Part shown: positions 28,000 to 36,892 of the stretch, one piece after another | Position numbering within the stretch: position 1 is the first letter of the stretch | Layout: every line of letters begins with the position of its first letter | DNA from: Ancylomarina sp. DW003 | Lineage (GTDB): Bacteria > Bacteroidota > Bacteroidia > Bacteroidales > Marinifilaceae | DNA: 64,000 nucleotides | Assembly: GCF_029029505.1 (NCBI RefSeq) | Contig: NZ_JAKJSD010000009.1 | Coordinates: forward strand, 62,001 to 126,000 | Direction of reading: 5' to 3' | Notes under the pieces: model-generated | The model's input: the letters and a program-made list of their open reading frames with translations, nothing else | Told to the model about the DNA's origin: nothing | Databases searched by the model: none | Made by a program: the position numbers and the translations under genes

Positions 28000-28664
28000 A
28001 AGTTTAGTTTCGATTTTCAAAATACAACACAAATGTATGAATTATATGTCAGAACTCAAGTTGTCAAATCTGTCAAGTTTGTTTAATAGTATGAAAAAGA
28101 TGAACTAATGATTGAAATCTTAGTTTTATTTATTATAAAAGTGTTGTATTTCAGGTTTATTCCACTTTTATCATGAAATGCATCGATTTAAGGATATTCA
28201 GTTTGAAATTTAAGACGAAGGAACTCATAGGTATATGCATGTTATCTCTTATTATATTTTCTAACTCTTATATGTATGTATCATAATAAATCTGAATAGA
28301 GATGAACTTGTGTCGGAGTTTATTTAATAGACTGAAAAGTGTTACTTAGATGTGTGATAGTAATTATTTACTGTAATATTTTGCGAATACAAAATTCGGA
28401 TAAATATTATTTTAAGTGATTGTGAAAGTTCTTAGACGTTAGTGTGATTTTGTGCTGAATTAAAAATTCTATTATTGTTTAGTTATCAGGGGTGTACTTG
28501 TTTGATTGAAAAAGAAATGATAATGTATGGCTTTTTCAGTTTGCGTTGCTAATATTATTAAGTTAATAGGTTGGAGACAATGATGAGATTATTTAACTTG
28601 TGAATCTAGATTTTAAATGTAGGGATGAGTCTAAATATTGACTGTAAGAAAAAAGAGTTGGATA
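28000..28664. other. Long AT-rich intergenic region, nothing recognised
   Basis: About 660 nt between two minus-strand genes with no supportable ORF, tRNA or structured RNA by eye. It includes the WecA-type gene promoter region and, at its left end in transcriptional terms, the terminator of the SUI1 gene at 28649-28683. Confidence 0.4.
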
Positions 28665-28683
28665 TTAACCTCCAACTCTTTTT
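28649..28683 (-). terminator. Terminator at the end of the SUI1-like gene
   Basis: AAAAGAGTTGGA and TCCAACTCTTTT pair across an 8-nt loop with T-rich flanks on both strands. The stem overlaps the stop codon region of the minus-strand gene. Confidence 0.8.
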
Positions 28684-29003
28684 GTCTTATAATTCTCTTT
28701 ATTTAGAATTTCAATGATTTTGTCGCGATGATCACCTTGAATAAGAATTTCACTTTCTTTTACTGATCCTCCAACACCACATTTTGATTTGAGAAGTTTA
28801 CCTAAATCTTTTAAATCATCATCACTTCCTATAAAACCAGCAACAAGAGTAACAGCTTTTCCTTTTCGCTGTTTTTTATCAATCATTACTTTTAAGGTTT
28901 GCTGCTGAGGTGGAAGTGTCTCCATCACTTCATCCTCGTCATATTCGTAGTTGTAATCAGGATTGGTTGAATACACAATATTTTTTTTATTCTTTTTTGC
29001 CAT
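28665..29003 (-). CDS. SUI1/YciH-family translation initiation factor
   Basis: 112 residues. A basic and acidic N-terminal tail precedes the SUI1/eIF1 fold: [38 protein letters not shown] and [16 protein letters not shown]. These are the usual YciH signatures (K-G-K-x-V-T, C-G-x-G-G, Q-G-D). Bacterial members are thought to affect translation start-site fidelity. It lies 39 nt downstream of the DksA/TraR-like gene on the same strand. Confidence 0.9.
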   Translation of the reverse strand: MAKKNKKNIVYSTNPDYNYEYDEDEVMETLPPQQQTLKVMIDKKQRKGKAVTLVAGFIGSDDDLKDLGKLLKSKCGVGGSVKESEILIQGDHRDKIIEILNKENYKTKRVGG

Positions 29004-29042
29004 GCTTTATCTATTTATATACTGCAAATATAGCGACTAATT

Positions 29043-29378
29043 TTAGCGACTTGCACATGTTACGCATTTTTTACTTTCGGGCATTAACATGATTCTGCCC
29101 AGAGGAATTTCTCTGCCACACTTTATACATAAACCAAATTCGGGGTCATTCAAATGATTATAGGTGTATTCCAGAGCCTTCAATTGAGTCTTTTTTTGTC
29201 GAAGGGCAGCTTCGTTTATACTTTTATTATTAATGGCATCCATACGACTAACTCTACCGATAGCACAATCCGGAGAAATAGGTTTAGTAAGATCAGTAAG
29301 TTTATTGATATCGTCTTTTAATTTGATAATTTTTTCTTCAATCTGTTGTTTAATCTCTAGCTTATTGATTTTACTCAT
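29043..29378 (-). CDS. DksA/TraR-type C4 zinc-finger protein
   Basis: 111 residues with an N-terminal coiled coil (residues 1-75) containing the acidic and polar tip region, then a C4 zinc finger (CIKCGREIPLGR and KKCVTC). Such proteins enter the RNA polymerase secondary channel and modulate transcription with ppGpp. The short coiled coil and missing DxxDxA tip make it TraR/YbiI-like rather than a full DksA. It is followed by the SUI1 gene. Confidence 0.85.
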   Translation of the reverse strand: MSKINKLEIKQQIEEKIIKLKDDINKLTDLTKPISPDCAIGRVSRMDAINNKSINEAALRQKKTQLKALEYTYNHLNDPEFGLCIKCGREIPLGRIMLMPESKKCVTCASR

Positions 29379-29659
29379 GACCTATATCGTATTGATGCTT
29401 CGTTTTTTGACTTGATATTTAATTTGCTTTAAATGTTATAAAAATTAAAGAAATTAATCTCTATTGTGACTTAATTTAGATTCAAACTAAAATGTTTTAA
29501 GACATTAAAAAAATACCTGGAAAATGAATGTTGATTAATACTTACTCTTTACATTTGAGAACTGAATTGATGTTGATATTGCTGAGCTAAAATGACTGTT
29601 GTTCAGTTTTTTAATGTAAGTTTGGGTTTAAGAATTTATTTATTTTATCATAGAAAGTG

Positions 29660-30478
29660 ATGAACAAGATAGTTGAAAAAGAACATTTTTCAGAGAAAAT
29701 CGTAAAAATCGTTGTTGAAGCGCCTTTGATCGCAAAATCTCGCAAGCCGGGAAACTTTGTTATTTTACGTGTTGGTGAAAAAGGAGAACGTATTCCTTTG
29801 ACCATTGCAGGAGCTAATGTAGAAAAAGGAACAATCGACCTGGTAGTACAAAAAATGGGTGTTTCTTCTACAAAAGTATGTGATCTTGAAGTTGGTGAAT
29901 ATATTACCGACTTAGTAGGACCACTTGGTAAGCCAACTGAAATTCACAATTTAGGTACTATACTTTGTTGTGGTGGTGGTGTAGGAAATGCACCTTTATT
30001 ACCAATTGTTGAAGCTTATAAAAAAGCGGGAAACAAGGTAATTACCATTTTGGCTGCTCGTAATAAGGATTTAATCATTCTTGAAGATGAAATGCGCAAG
30101 CATTCAGACGAGTTGATTGTAATGACAGACGATGGTTCCTATGGTAAAAAAGGTTTAATAACTGAAGGAATGGAAGAGGTTATTAAAAGAGAGAAGATTG
30201 ATGAGTGTGTGACTATTGGTCCTGCAATCATGATGAAATTCTGTTCTTTATTAACTAAGAAGTATGAAATACCTACTGTTGCTAGTTTGAATAGTATCAT
30301 GGTAGACGGTACAGGAATGTGCGGTGCTTGTCGTGTTACTGTTGGAGGTAAAACCAAATTTACTTGTGTTGATGGTCCTGAATTCGATGCACATCAAATT
30401 GATTTTGAAGAGATGATGTCAAGACTTGGTGGTTATAAGCAGGAAGAAGTTGATAAGTATGATCAATTTCAGAAATAG
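29660..30478 (+). CDS. NfnA-like ferredoxin-NADP+ reductase subunit (FAD/2Fe-2S)
   Basis: 272 residues of the sulfide dehydrogenase/dihydroorotate dehydrogenase electron-transfer type. FAD-binding RVGEKGERIPLTIAG is followed by an NAD-binding CCGGGVGNAPLLPI and a C-terminal [2Fe-2S] motif (GTGMCGACRVTVGG with a later Cys). With the next gene it makes an NfnAB-type complex that couples NADH, NADPH and ferredoxin, often by electron bifurcation. ATG at 29660 is favoured over the adjacent GTG at 29657. The NfnB gene follows after 41 nt. Confidence 0.85.
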   Translation: MNKIVEKEHFSEKIVKIVVEAPLIAKSRKPGNFVILRVGEKGERIPLTIAGANVEKGTIDLVVQKMGVSSTKVCDLEVGEYITDLVGPLGKPTEIHNLGTILCCGGGVGNAPLLPIVEAYKKAGNKVITILAARNKDLIILEDEMRKHSDELIVMTDDGSYGKKGLITEGMEEVIKREKIDECVTIGPAIMMKFCSLLTKKYEIPTVASLNSIMVDGTGMCGACRVTVGGKTKFTCVDGPEFDAHQIDFEEMMSRLGGYKQEEVDKYDQFQK

Positions 30479-30519
30479 AGAATTCAATCTAAGAATAGCA
30501 ACACAAAAATACCAGGACA

Positions 30520-32010
30520 ATGGAAAGGTCTGAAGAATATATTAAGAACGAAAGAAAACAAGACTGGAGAGTAGCCCTTCAGAAAAAAACAAAAGCTAAA
30601 GATCGTATGTCGATTGAGAGAGCACTTATGGCTGAAACAGAGCCTGAAGTTCGTATCAAATCGCAACGTATCGAAGTAAACACAGGTTTAACCATGGAGC
30701 AGGCAGTTACTGAAGCTAGCCGTTGCATGGACTGTGTTAACCCAACTTGTATGGAAGGATGCCCTGTAAGCATTAACATTCCTAAGTTTATTAAGCATAT
30801 TGAGTGTGGTGAAACTCTTGAAGCTGCCTCAGTATTGAAAGAAACATCTGCTTTGCCAGCTGTTTGTGGTCGTGTTTGTCCACAGGAATTGCAGTGTGAG
30901 CAAAAGTGTTTCTATGTTGAGAAATTAAACCAACCTGCTGTTGCAATTGGTTACCTTGAGCGTTTTGCTGCCGATTTCGAAAGAGAATCAGGGCACGTAG
31001 CTACTCCGGAAATGGTTGCTTCAAATGGTATTAAGGTTGCTGTAATTGGTTCAGGTCCTTCAGGATTATCATTTGCTGGCGATATGGCTAAATTAGGCTA
31101 TGACGTTACAGTATTCGAGGCACTTCACGAAATTGGTGGTGTGTTGAAATATGGTATCCCTGAATTCCGTTTACCAAACGCAGTAGTTGATGTAGAAATT
31201 GAAAGTTTACGCCGTATGGGAGTGAAGTTTATCACGAACTATATTGTAGGTCAAACGGCTAGTCTTGATGATTTGAAAGCTGACGGATACAAAGCATTTT
31301 ACGTAGGATCAGGAGCTGGTTTACCACGTTTCATGAATATTCCTGGTGAGAATGCAAATGGTATCTTATCATCTAACGAGTATTTAACTCGTGTAAACTT
31401 AATGGGTGCTGATAGCGAAGAATCTGATACTCCTGTATTAAGAGGTAAGAATGTTGTAGTTGTTGGTGGTGGTAACACGGCTATGGACTCAGTTCGTACT
31501 GCTAAACGTTTAGGTGCTGAGCGTGCAATGATCGTTTACCGTCGTTCGGAAGAAGAAATGCCAGCACGTGTTGAAGAGGTTCACCATGCTAAGCAAGAAG
31601 GTGTTGAATTTTTGACATTGACGAATCCAATTGAGTATATTGCTGACGAAAATGGTCGTGTAGCTCAAATGAAGGTTCAGAAGATGGAATTAGGTGAGCC
31701 GGACTCATCAGGACGAAGAAGACCAGTTCCAGTTGAAGGATCTGAGTATATTCTAGACTGTGAAGTTGTGGTAGTGGCTGTAGGTGTATCACCAAACCCA
31801 TTAATCCCTAATTCGGTTGAAGGTCTTGATGTCTCTAAGTGGGGAACTATTGAGGTTGTAAAAGATAAGATGCAGTCATCTATTCCGGAAATGTTTGCTG
31901 GAGGTGATATTGTTCGTGGTGGTGCAACTGTAATTCTTGCAATGGGTGATGGTAGAAAAGCTGCTAAGAATATGGATATCTTCTTGACTGAGAAATATCT
32001 GTCGAACTAA
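30520..32010 (+). CDS. gltA: NfnB-like / glutamate synthase small-subunit-type NADPH oxidoreductase
   Basis: 496 residues. An N-terminal [4Fe-4S] region (CMDCVNPTCMEGC, CGRVCPQELQCEQKC) precedes an FAD-binding GSGPSGLSFAGDMA and an NADPH-binding VVGGGNTAMDSVRTA, ending in MFAGGDIVRGGATVI. The name gltA refers to the archaeal/clostridial homotetrameric glutamate synthase and is used loosely. Next to an NfnA-like partner, a bifurcating ferredoxin:NADP+ oxidoreductase is the better reading. It supports anaerobic redox balance and could take electrons from the IorAB ferredoxin. Confidence 0.85.
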   Translation: MERSEEYIKNERKQDWRVALQKKTKAKDRMSIERALMAETEPEVRIKSQRIEVNTGLTMEQAVTEASRCMDCVNPTCMEGCPVSINIPKFIKHIECGETLEAASVLKETSALPAVCGRVCPQELQCEQKCFYVEKLNQPAVAIGYLERFAADFERESGHVATPEMVASNGIKVAVIGSGPSGLSFAGDMAKLGYDVTVFEALHEIGGVLKYGIPEFRLPNAVVDVEIESLRRMGVKFITNYIVGQTASLDDLKADGYKAFYVGSGAGLPRFMNIPGENANGILSSNEYLTRVNLMGADSEESDTPVLRGKNVVVVGGGNTAMDSVRTAKRLGAERAMIVYRRSEEEMPARVEEVHHAKQEGVEFLTLTNPIEYIADENGRVAQMKVQKMELGEPDSSGRRRPVPVEGSEYILDCEVVVVAVGVSPNPLIPNSVEGLDVSKWGTIEVVKDKMQSSIPEMFAGGDIVRGGATVILAMGDGRKAAKNMDIFLTEKYLSN

Positions 32011-32078
32011 TTGGAATAAAAAGTGTAAGTTTAATACGTACACTTAATATTATAATACTGATTTTAAAAATTCTTAAT

Positions 32079-32537
32079 ATGAAAGAGTTCAAATCAATAA
32101 ATGACATCCTTGATTTTGCCATTAACGAAGAAGCTATGGCGGCTGAATTTTATACTGCACTTGCAGCTAAAATGAAGCACAAGCAAATTAAAGAAACGTT
32201 TGAGCAATACGCAATTGAAGAATTAGGACACCGTGCTAAGCTTGAAGCTATCAAGAATGGTAAAGGGCAGGATTTTTCTGATGCAAAAGTTGCTGACATG
32301 AAAATTGCAGACTACTTAGTTGAAGTTGATGAGGATAAAACTAATATGACTTATCAGGAGGCATTAACCATTGCTATGAAAAAAGAAAAATCTGCTTTCA
32401 GGTTATATAGCGATTTGGCTGCTGCCACTACCGATGAAGTTGCGAAGAAGTTATTCTTAAACTTAGCTCAAGAAGAGGCTAAGCATAAGTTAAGATTCGA
32501 AGTAGAATACGACGAAAATATCTTAACAGAGAACTAG
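32079..32537 (+). CDS. Ferritin-like / rubrerythrin-type diiron protein
   Basis: 152 residues, a four-helix ferritin-like domain. The diiron ligands are visible as NEEAMAAEFY, IEELGHRAK, MKKEKSAFRLY and QEEAKHKLRFE. The C-terminal rubredoxin domain of classical rubrerythrin is absent. It probably detoxifies peroxide or oxygen using electrons from another donor. It follows the nfnAB pair by 68 nt, fitting a redox operon, and a strong terminator comes after it. Confidence 0.85.
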   Translation: MKEFKSINDILDFAINEEAMAAEFYTALAAKMKHKQIKETFEQYAIEELGHRAKLEAIKNGKGQDFSDAKVADMKIADYLVEVDEDKTNMTYQEALTIAMKKEKSAFRLYSDLAAATTDEVAKKLFLNLAQEEAKHKLRFEVEYDENILTEN

Positions 32538-32554
32538 AATTCTCTTGTTTACAG

Positions 32555-32583
32555 AAAAGCCCCGATTTTGTCGGGGCTTTTTT
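32555..32583 (+). terminator. Terminator after ferritin-like gene
   Basis: AAAAGCCCCGA pairs with TCGGGGCTTTT around a 6-nt loop and ends in a T run. Confidence 0.9.
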
Positions 32584-32619
32584 AGTTAGTTGTCTCGTCC
32601 TTATTGAGCTGGAAGTTGG

Positions 32620-32982
32620 TTAGGCCTCAAGCTCATTATTGATGCTATCCGATAAACGCATAGATAATTGAATGTAACGCTTTTTAAAATTATCGTCATT
32701 TAAATAGAGTGCAATTTTTTCCTGCCAGTCTTTTGCTTGATGCGAAAGCTCCATAATACGATGTTTGTTGGCCATATTGTTTTTGTCAGATTTTTCCTTC
32801 TCAACCACATCGATGTATTGGTTAACCCAATTTTCATAATTGCTTAAAAATATTGATCGTTCTATATCTTTGCCCGATTGCATATTTGCAACCGATGCCA
32901 TAGTTTCGTTATCTAAAAGTGCCGTTGCACCAACTGTTACTCCTAGTTTCTGTATAAATTTTCTTCTATTGTCTTTCTTCAT
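32620..32982 (-). CDS. Small exported protein with Tat-like leader
   Basis: 120 residues. The N-terminus (KKDNRRKFIQKLGVTVGA) resembles a twin-arginine leader (RRxFIQK). The mature part is helical and charged with no metal-binding motif I can see. Many Bacteroidota oxidoreductases carry similar leaders, but this protein is too short to be one. It may be a folded partner or an orphan exported protein. Function unknown. Confidence 0.55.
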   Translation of the reverse strand: MKKDNRRKFIQKLGVTVGATALLDNETMASVANMQSGKDIERSIFLSNYENWVNQYIDVVEKEKSDKNNMANKHRIMELSHQAKDWQEKIALYLNDDNFKKRYIQLSMRLSDSINNELEA

Positions 32983-33164
32983 AAATTATATAATAAGAAT
33001 TCAAGATCCGAATATACTTAAAAGAAATTGCTTTTGAAAATGAAAAATCAGAATCGACCTTGATAAGGCAATGGTTTTGTTATTTATTTGGGTGGAATAC
33101 GCTTGAGGATAAAACTTTTAAATATTTTTATGGAATCATAGTATAAAATCAAATCGTTTTTAAG

Positions 33165-33743
33165 ATGGAGAAACATACACCAACTCGTAATGAAGCATTC
33201 GAACTTGTAAAGCAATATATTAAAACTGATAGTTTAGTGAAACATGCATTGGCAGTAGAAGCTGTTATGCGATACTATGCAAAACTTAATGGAGAGGATG
33301 AGGAGAAGTGGGGTGTAATAGGTTTGGTGCACGATATGGATTGGGAAGTAGCACCGGAAAAACACACCATTAAAACCCGAGAGATATTGGAAGCAGCTAA
33401 TTGGCCAGAAGATTATATTCGTGCTGTTGAATCTCATGCTTTTGGATCGTGTACTGAAGTTGAGCCTATTTCGCTTCTGGAGAAGACGCTTTATACCATA
33501 GATGAACTTACGGGATTAATTACAGCAACTGCTCTTGTTCGTCCTTCTAAATCGATTATGGATGTGAAAGTTAAATCTGTAAAACGAACTTGGAAGACTA
33601 AAAATTTTGCAGCGGGTTGTCATCGTGAAACAATTGCAAAAGGAGCTGAGATGCTTGGTATTGAACGGGGTGTGTTAATCGAAGGTGTACTAACTGCCAT
33701 GCAAGGAATTGCTGATGAATTAGGATTGAAAGGCGTTGATTAA
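33165..33743 (+). CDS. HD-domain hydrolase
   Basis: 192 residues with an HD domain: H at LVKHALAVEAVM, the HD pair in VIGLVHDMDWE, then AVESHAFG, and an Asp in TIDELTGLITA. It resembles small HDIG proteins of the YedJ/HDOD kind that act on nucleotides or phosphorylated metabolites; the substrate is unknown. It stands alone. The next gene is 244 nt downstream. Confidence 0.8.
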   Translation: MEKHTPTRNEAFELVKQYIKTDSLVKHALAVEAVMRYYAKLNGEDEEKWGVIGLVHDMDWEVAPEKHTIKTREILEAANWPEDYIRAVESHAFGSCTEVEPISLLEKTLYTIDELTGLITATALVRPSKSIMDVKVKSVKRTWKTKNFAAGCHRETIAKGAEMLGIERGVLIEGVLTAMQGIADELGLKGVD

Positions 33744-33987
33744 TGATGATTTTCTAATTATGAATTATGATTTGATGTGTAATGTAGTTTGATTTTTGAA
33801 GTTGATAAAGTACAATTTGTTTTTGAACCTGAATCTAAATTTCGTCTGTTCTTTGTTTATTCATCACTCACAACTCTTAATTTCTGCATTAAATACTGAG
33901 TCCTGTCATATTTCAGTATGTGATAAAGCCTTATCTTTATCATCTAAACTAACAAAAACGCTCCTTTGAGCAATAAACCTAATAATC

Positions 33988-36045
33988 ATGAAAAAACTAT
34001 TTCTGTTTGTATGCACAGCTCTGTTCATTGCAGCATGTCAACCAAACGAAACAACTACAAAGACAACTTGTGTTGAGAAATCGAATATTGAGAAAACGAC
34101 TGTAGATGCTACTGTCAAAGCTTTAAAAGCTAAATTTCCTGAGGCTGATGGAAGCCTATTGGAAAGGGGAGTGAAGCACGTTGCTAATCTTTGGATTGCT
34201 GATGATGGTAATGCTGAGGCTTTTAAAACTTTCTGTGAAGTAAATTACATTGCAGGCGAAGAAGAACGAGAGTTGGTTTTTAATAAAATATCTCGCAATA
34301 TCGAAATCATTACGGGGCATTTTAATAAAATTACACTTGATTTATTAGAGCCTGTTCATTTGAATACATTCGAACAGCATACTATTGATAACCAGTTTGG
34401 TGCTTACAGTGTTGGTGCACATTGGCAAGATGATTTCTATAAGAATAAAATAGCTTTCATTATTGCTTTAAATTTTCCTCCTTTTAGTTTAGAAGAGAAA
34501 GAAAAATTGGCAGGCGAATGGACACGTCAGGAATGGGCATACGCTCGTTTAGGTGATTACTTTACAGCTAGAGTTCCTGCAGAATTGTTGCAGAATGCGA
34601 ATAAGGCAGCAGCAGGATCTGATGTTTATATTATGGACTACAATATTTATGTGGGGCATTTGACAGATGAAGCTGGTAAGCGTTTCTTCCCAGAAGATAA
34701 GGTGCTTCTTTCGCACTGGAATCTACGTGATGAGATTAAAGCAAACTATGCAAATTCAAAAGACGGACTAGAGAAGCAGAAGATTATTTATCAGGTAATG
34801 CAGCGCATTATTTCTCAGGAAATTCCTGAAAAAGTAATCAATAGCGGAGACTTTGAATGGGATCCATATGCAAACGTGGTTTATAAGAATGGTAAAACGA
34901 TTGAAGCGACTCCGGAGCCAAATGAGAGATATCAGCAGATTTTAAATAATTTTCACGCAAATAAGGCGATTGACCCTTATTATCCAGGTGAGAGTACTTT
35001 CATCGAAAGACAATATGCTGGAGCTAAAGAGATTTCTCATGAGAATACTGAGAAAATCTTTACTGATTTCTTAAGATCTGAAGAAACGAAGCAAGTTGGT
35101 GAGTTAATTAAGAAGAGATTAGGTCGTGATCTTGAACCTTTCGATATTTGGTACGATGGGTTTAAAGCACGTAGCGGTATGGATGAATCTAAGCTTGATG
35201 CTCAGACTAGAAAACTATATCCTAATGCGGCTGCCCTTGAAGCAGATCTTTCTAACTTATTGGTGAAGCTTGGTTACGATAAAGCCAGAGCTAAATTCCT
35301 TGCCGACCATATTGCTGTTGATCCGGCAAGAGGATCAGGACACGCTTGGGGTGGTGCTAAAAAAGGACAGAAGGCTCACCTTCGTACTCGTATTAGCGAA
35401 AAAGGGATGGATTATAAAGGTTATAATATTGCGATTCACGAGTTTGGACACAATGTTGAGCAAACCATTTCTTTGTATGATGTTGATAATTTCACGATGA
35501 ATGGTGTGCCAAATACAGCATTTACTGAGGCATTAGCTTTCATCTTTCAGAAGAGAGATATGGTTCTTTTAGAGAGAAATGTTGAATCGGCAGAGAAGGA
35601 TGCTTTAAAGAAGTTAGACTTATTCTGGAGTGCATACGAGATTATGGGAGTATCAGTTCTTGACATCCGTGTTTGGAAGTGGTTATATGCAAATCCTGAG
35701 GCAAATGCAGCTCAATTGCGTGATGCAACGATGCAAATTGCTAAGGAGGTTTGGAATGAGTTTTATGCGCCTGTTTATGGAATGAAAGATCAGACAATTC
35801 TTGCTGTGTATTCACACATGCTAAATAGTCCTTTATACTTATCGAACTATGCTTTTGGTAATGTGATTGAATTCCAGTTAGAGGAGCAACTTAAGGGTAA
35901 GAGTTTCCCGAATGAGGTTGATAGAATTTTTAAGCAAGGTCGTTTAACTCCTAACCAGTGGATGGTTGAAGCAACTGGTAGTAAATTATCAACTCAGCCT
36001 ATGATTGAGGCGGCTAGAGAGTCTGTTAAGAGTCTTCAGAACTAA
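33988..36045 (+). CDS. Zinc metallopeptidase lipoprotein (gluzincin-type)
   Basis: 685 residues with a lipoprotein leader (FVCTALFIAAC). The catalytic motif is H484-E-F-G-H488 with a likely third ligand E514 in FTEALAF, 26 residues downstream. This is the HExxH plus distal Glu layout of gluzincins. It lacks the HExxxH of dipeptidyl peptidase III, which I considered first. The long N-terminal helical part suggests a clam-shaped peptidase acting on short peptides outside the cytoplasm. Family assignment is open. It is followed by a terminator at 36067. Confidence 0.7.
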   Translation: MKKLFLFVCTALFIAACQPNETTTKTTCVEKSNIEKTTVDATVKALKAKFPEADGSLLERGVKHVANLWIADDGNAEAFKTFCEVNYIAGEEERELVFNKISRNIEIITGHFNKITLDLLEPVHLNTFEQHTIDNQFGAYSVGAHWQDDFYKNKIAFIIALNFPPFSLEEKEKLAGEWTRQEWAYARLGDYFTARVPAELLQNANKAAAGSDVYIMDYNIYVGHLTDEAGKRFFPEDKVLLSHWNLRDEIKANYANSKDGLEKQKIIYQVMQRIISQEIPEKVINSGDFEWDPYANVVYKNGKTIEATPEPNERYQQILNNFHANKAIDPYYPGESTFIERQYAGAKEISHENTEKIFTDFLRSEETKQVGELIKKRLGRDLEPFDIWYDGFKARSGMDESKLDAQTRKLYPNAAALEADLSNLLVKLGYDKARAKFLADHIAVDPARGSGHAWGGAKKGQKAHLRTRISEKGMDYKGYNIAIHEFGHNVEQTISLYDVDNFTMNGVPNTAFTEALAFIFQKRDMVLLERNVESAEKDALKKLDLFWSAYEIMGVSVLDIRVWKWLYANPEANAAQLRDATMQIAKEVWNEFYAPVYGMKDQTILAVYSHMLNSPLYLSNYAFGNVIEFQLEEQLKGKSFPNEVDRIFKQGRLTPNQWMVEATGSKLSTQPMIEAARESVKSLQN

Positions 36046-36066
36046 TATTAGATATTACATTTTTGA

Positions 36067-36096
36067 AAAGGCACTCCATTTGGGATGCCTTTTTTT
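36067..36096 (+). terminator. Terminator after the metallopeptidase
   Basis: AAAGGCA and TGCCTTT arms with an imperfect centre and a following T run. Confidence 0.8.
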
Positions 36097-36221
36097 GTGA
36101 CTCTGTCCCGTCCTGAAATAAATTGACACAAAATTGATTTGATTATTAACAGCTTGAAATAGGCTGTTCATCACATATTTCCCTTGTTAAGATTGTTTTT
36201 AAATAAAAGATCATATATTTA

Positions 36222-36236
36222 TAGACGACTGGTCTA
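36222..36236. promoter_or_regulatory. TetR operator upstream of the nemR-like gene
   Basis: TAGACGACTGGTCTA is an inverted repeat (TAGAC/GTCTA, 5-nt centre) ending five bases before the regulator's start. A near-identical copy precedes the next gene. A TATATTTAT element just upstream could be the -7 box, so binding would block transcription. Confidence 0.75.
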
Positions 36237-36241
36237 ATAGG

Positions 36242-36823
36242 ATGCAAGGAATGTCAGAAACAAAAGATAGAATATTAAAAGTTGGTATCGATATCTTATC
36301 GAAGAAAGGTTACAATAATGTGGGCCTTAAAGAGATATTGGCGCTTGCTAACGTGCCTAAGGGGTCTTTTTATCATTACTTTAAGAGTAAGGAAGATTTT
36401 GGTATTCAAGTAATCAGCAAGTATTCTTCTGTGGGACTTTGCTTTTTTAAGCAGTATCTTGAAGATGAATCACTATCTCCCAAATCTCGAATTATCAGTT
36501 TTTACAAAGCTATGATTGAGCACTATCAACAGAAAAACTGTTCTGAGGGATGTTTAATAGGGAATGCGAGCAACGAGTTAAGTGACTTGACTCAGAATTT
36601 TAGTAAGGCTATTTCTCAGGAATTTATGCTTTGGCAAAATCATTTGGAAAAATGTATTGTGGCAGCTCAAGAAAGTGGTGAAATCAGTTCCGATTCCGAT
36701 TCTCGCATGTTTGCATCTTTTATACTAAATAGTTGGGAAGGTGCTTTGCTACGTATGAAATGTCAGAAAAACGTTTCGCCTTTGAACGATTTCATAGAAG
36801 GTTTGATGATGATTTTAAAGTGA
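36242..36823 (+). CDS. nemR: NemR-like TetR family repressor
   Basis: 193 residues. The HTH is at about residues 10-55 (KEILALANVPKGSFYHYFKSKEDFG), close to E. coli NemR in PKGSFYHYF. A Cys in CSEGCLIGNAS aligns by eye with the redox-sensing Cys106 region of NemR (SGCL). This suggests sensing of electrophiles such as quinones, aldehydes or reactive chlorine. The gene lies just before an old-yellow-enzyme gene, as nemRA does, and both have the same palindromic operator. The start could also be the ATG at 36251. Confidence 0.8.
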   Translation: MQGMSETKDRILKVGIDILSKKGYNNVGLKEILALANVPKGSFYHYFKSKEDFGIQVISKYSSVGLCFFKQYLEDESLSPKSRIISFYKAMIEHYQQKNCSEGCLIGNASNELSDLTQNFSKAISQEFMLWQNHLEKCIVAAQESGEISSDSDSRMFASFILNSWEGALLRMKCQKNVSPLNDFIEGLMMILK

Positions 36824-36842
36824 AAAAAATTTACCCAATTAC

Positions 36843-36857
36843 TAGACGATTGGTCTA
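36843..36857. promoter_or_regulatory. TetR operator upstream of the nemA-like gene
   Basis: TAGACGATTGGTCTA differs from the first operator at one base. It lies 20 nt after the repressor stop and about 36 nt before the reductase start, so the reductase probably has its own repressible promoter. Confidence 0.75.
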
Positions 36858-36892
36858 ATGAAGCTGTTTACTATTAACTAAAAATAAATAAG

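Noticed and set aside
33988-36045. Dipeptidyl peptidase III (M49)
   Set aside because: The zinc motif is HEFGH, not the M49 HExxxH form, and the second Glu lies in TEALA.
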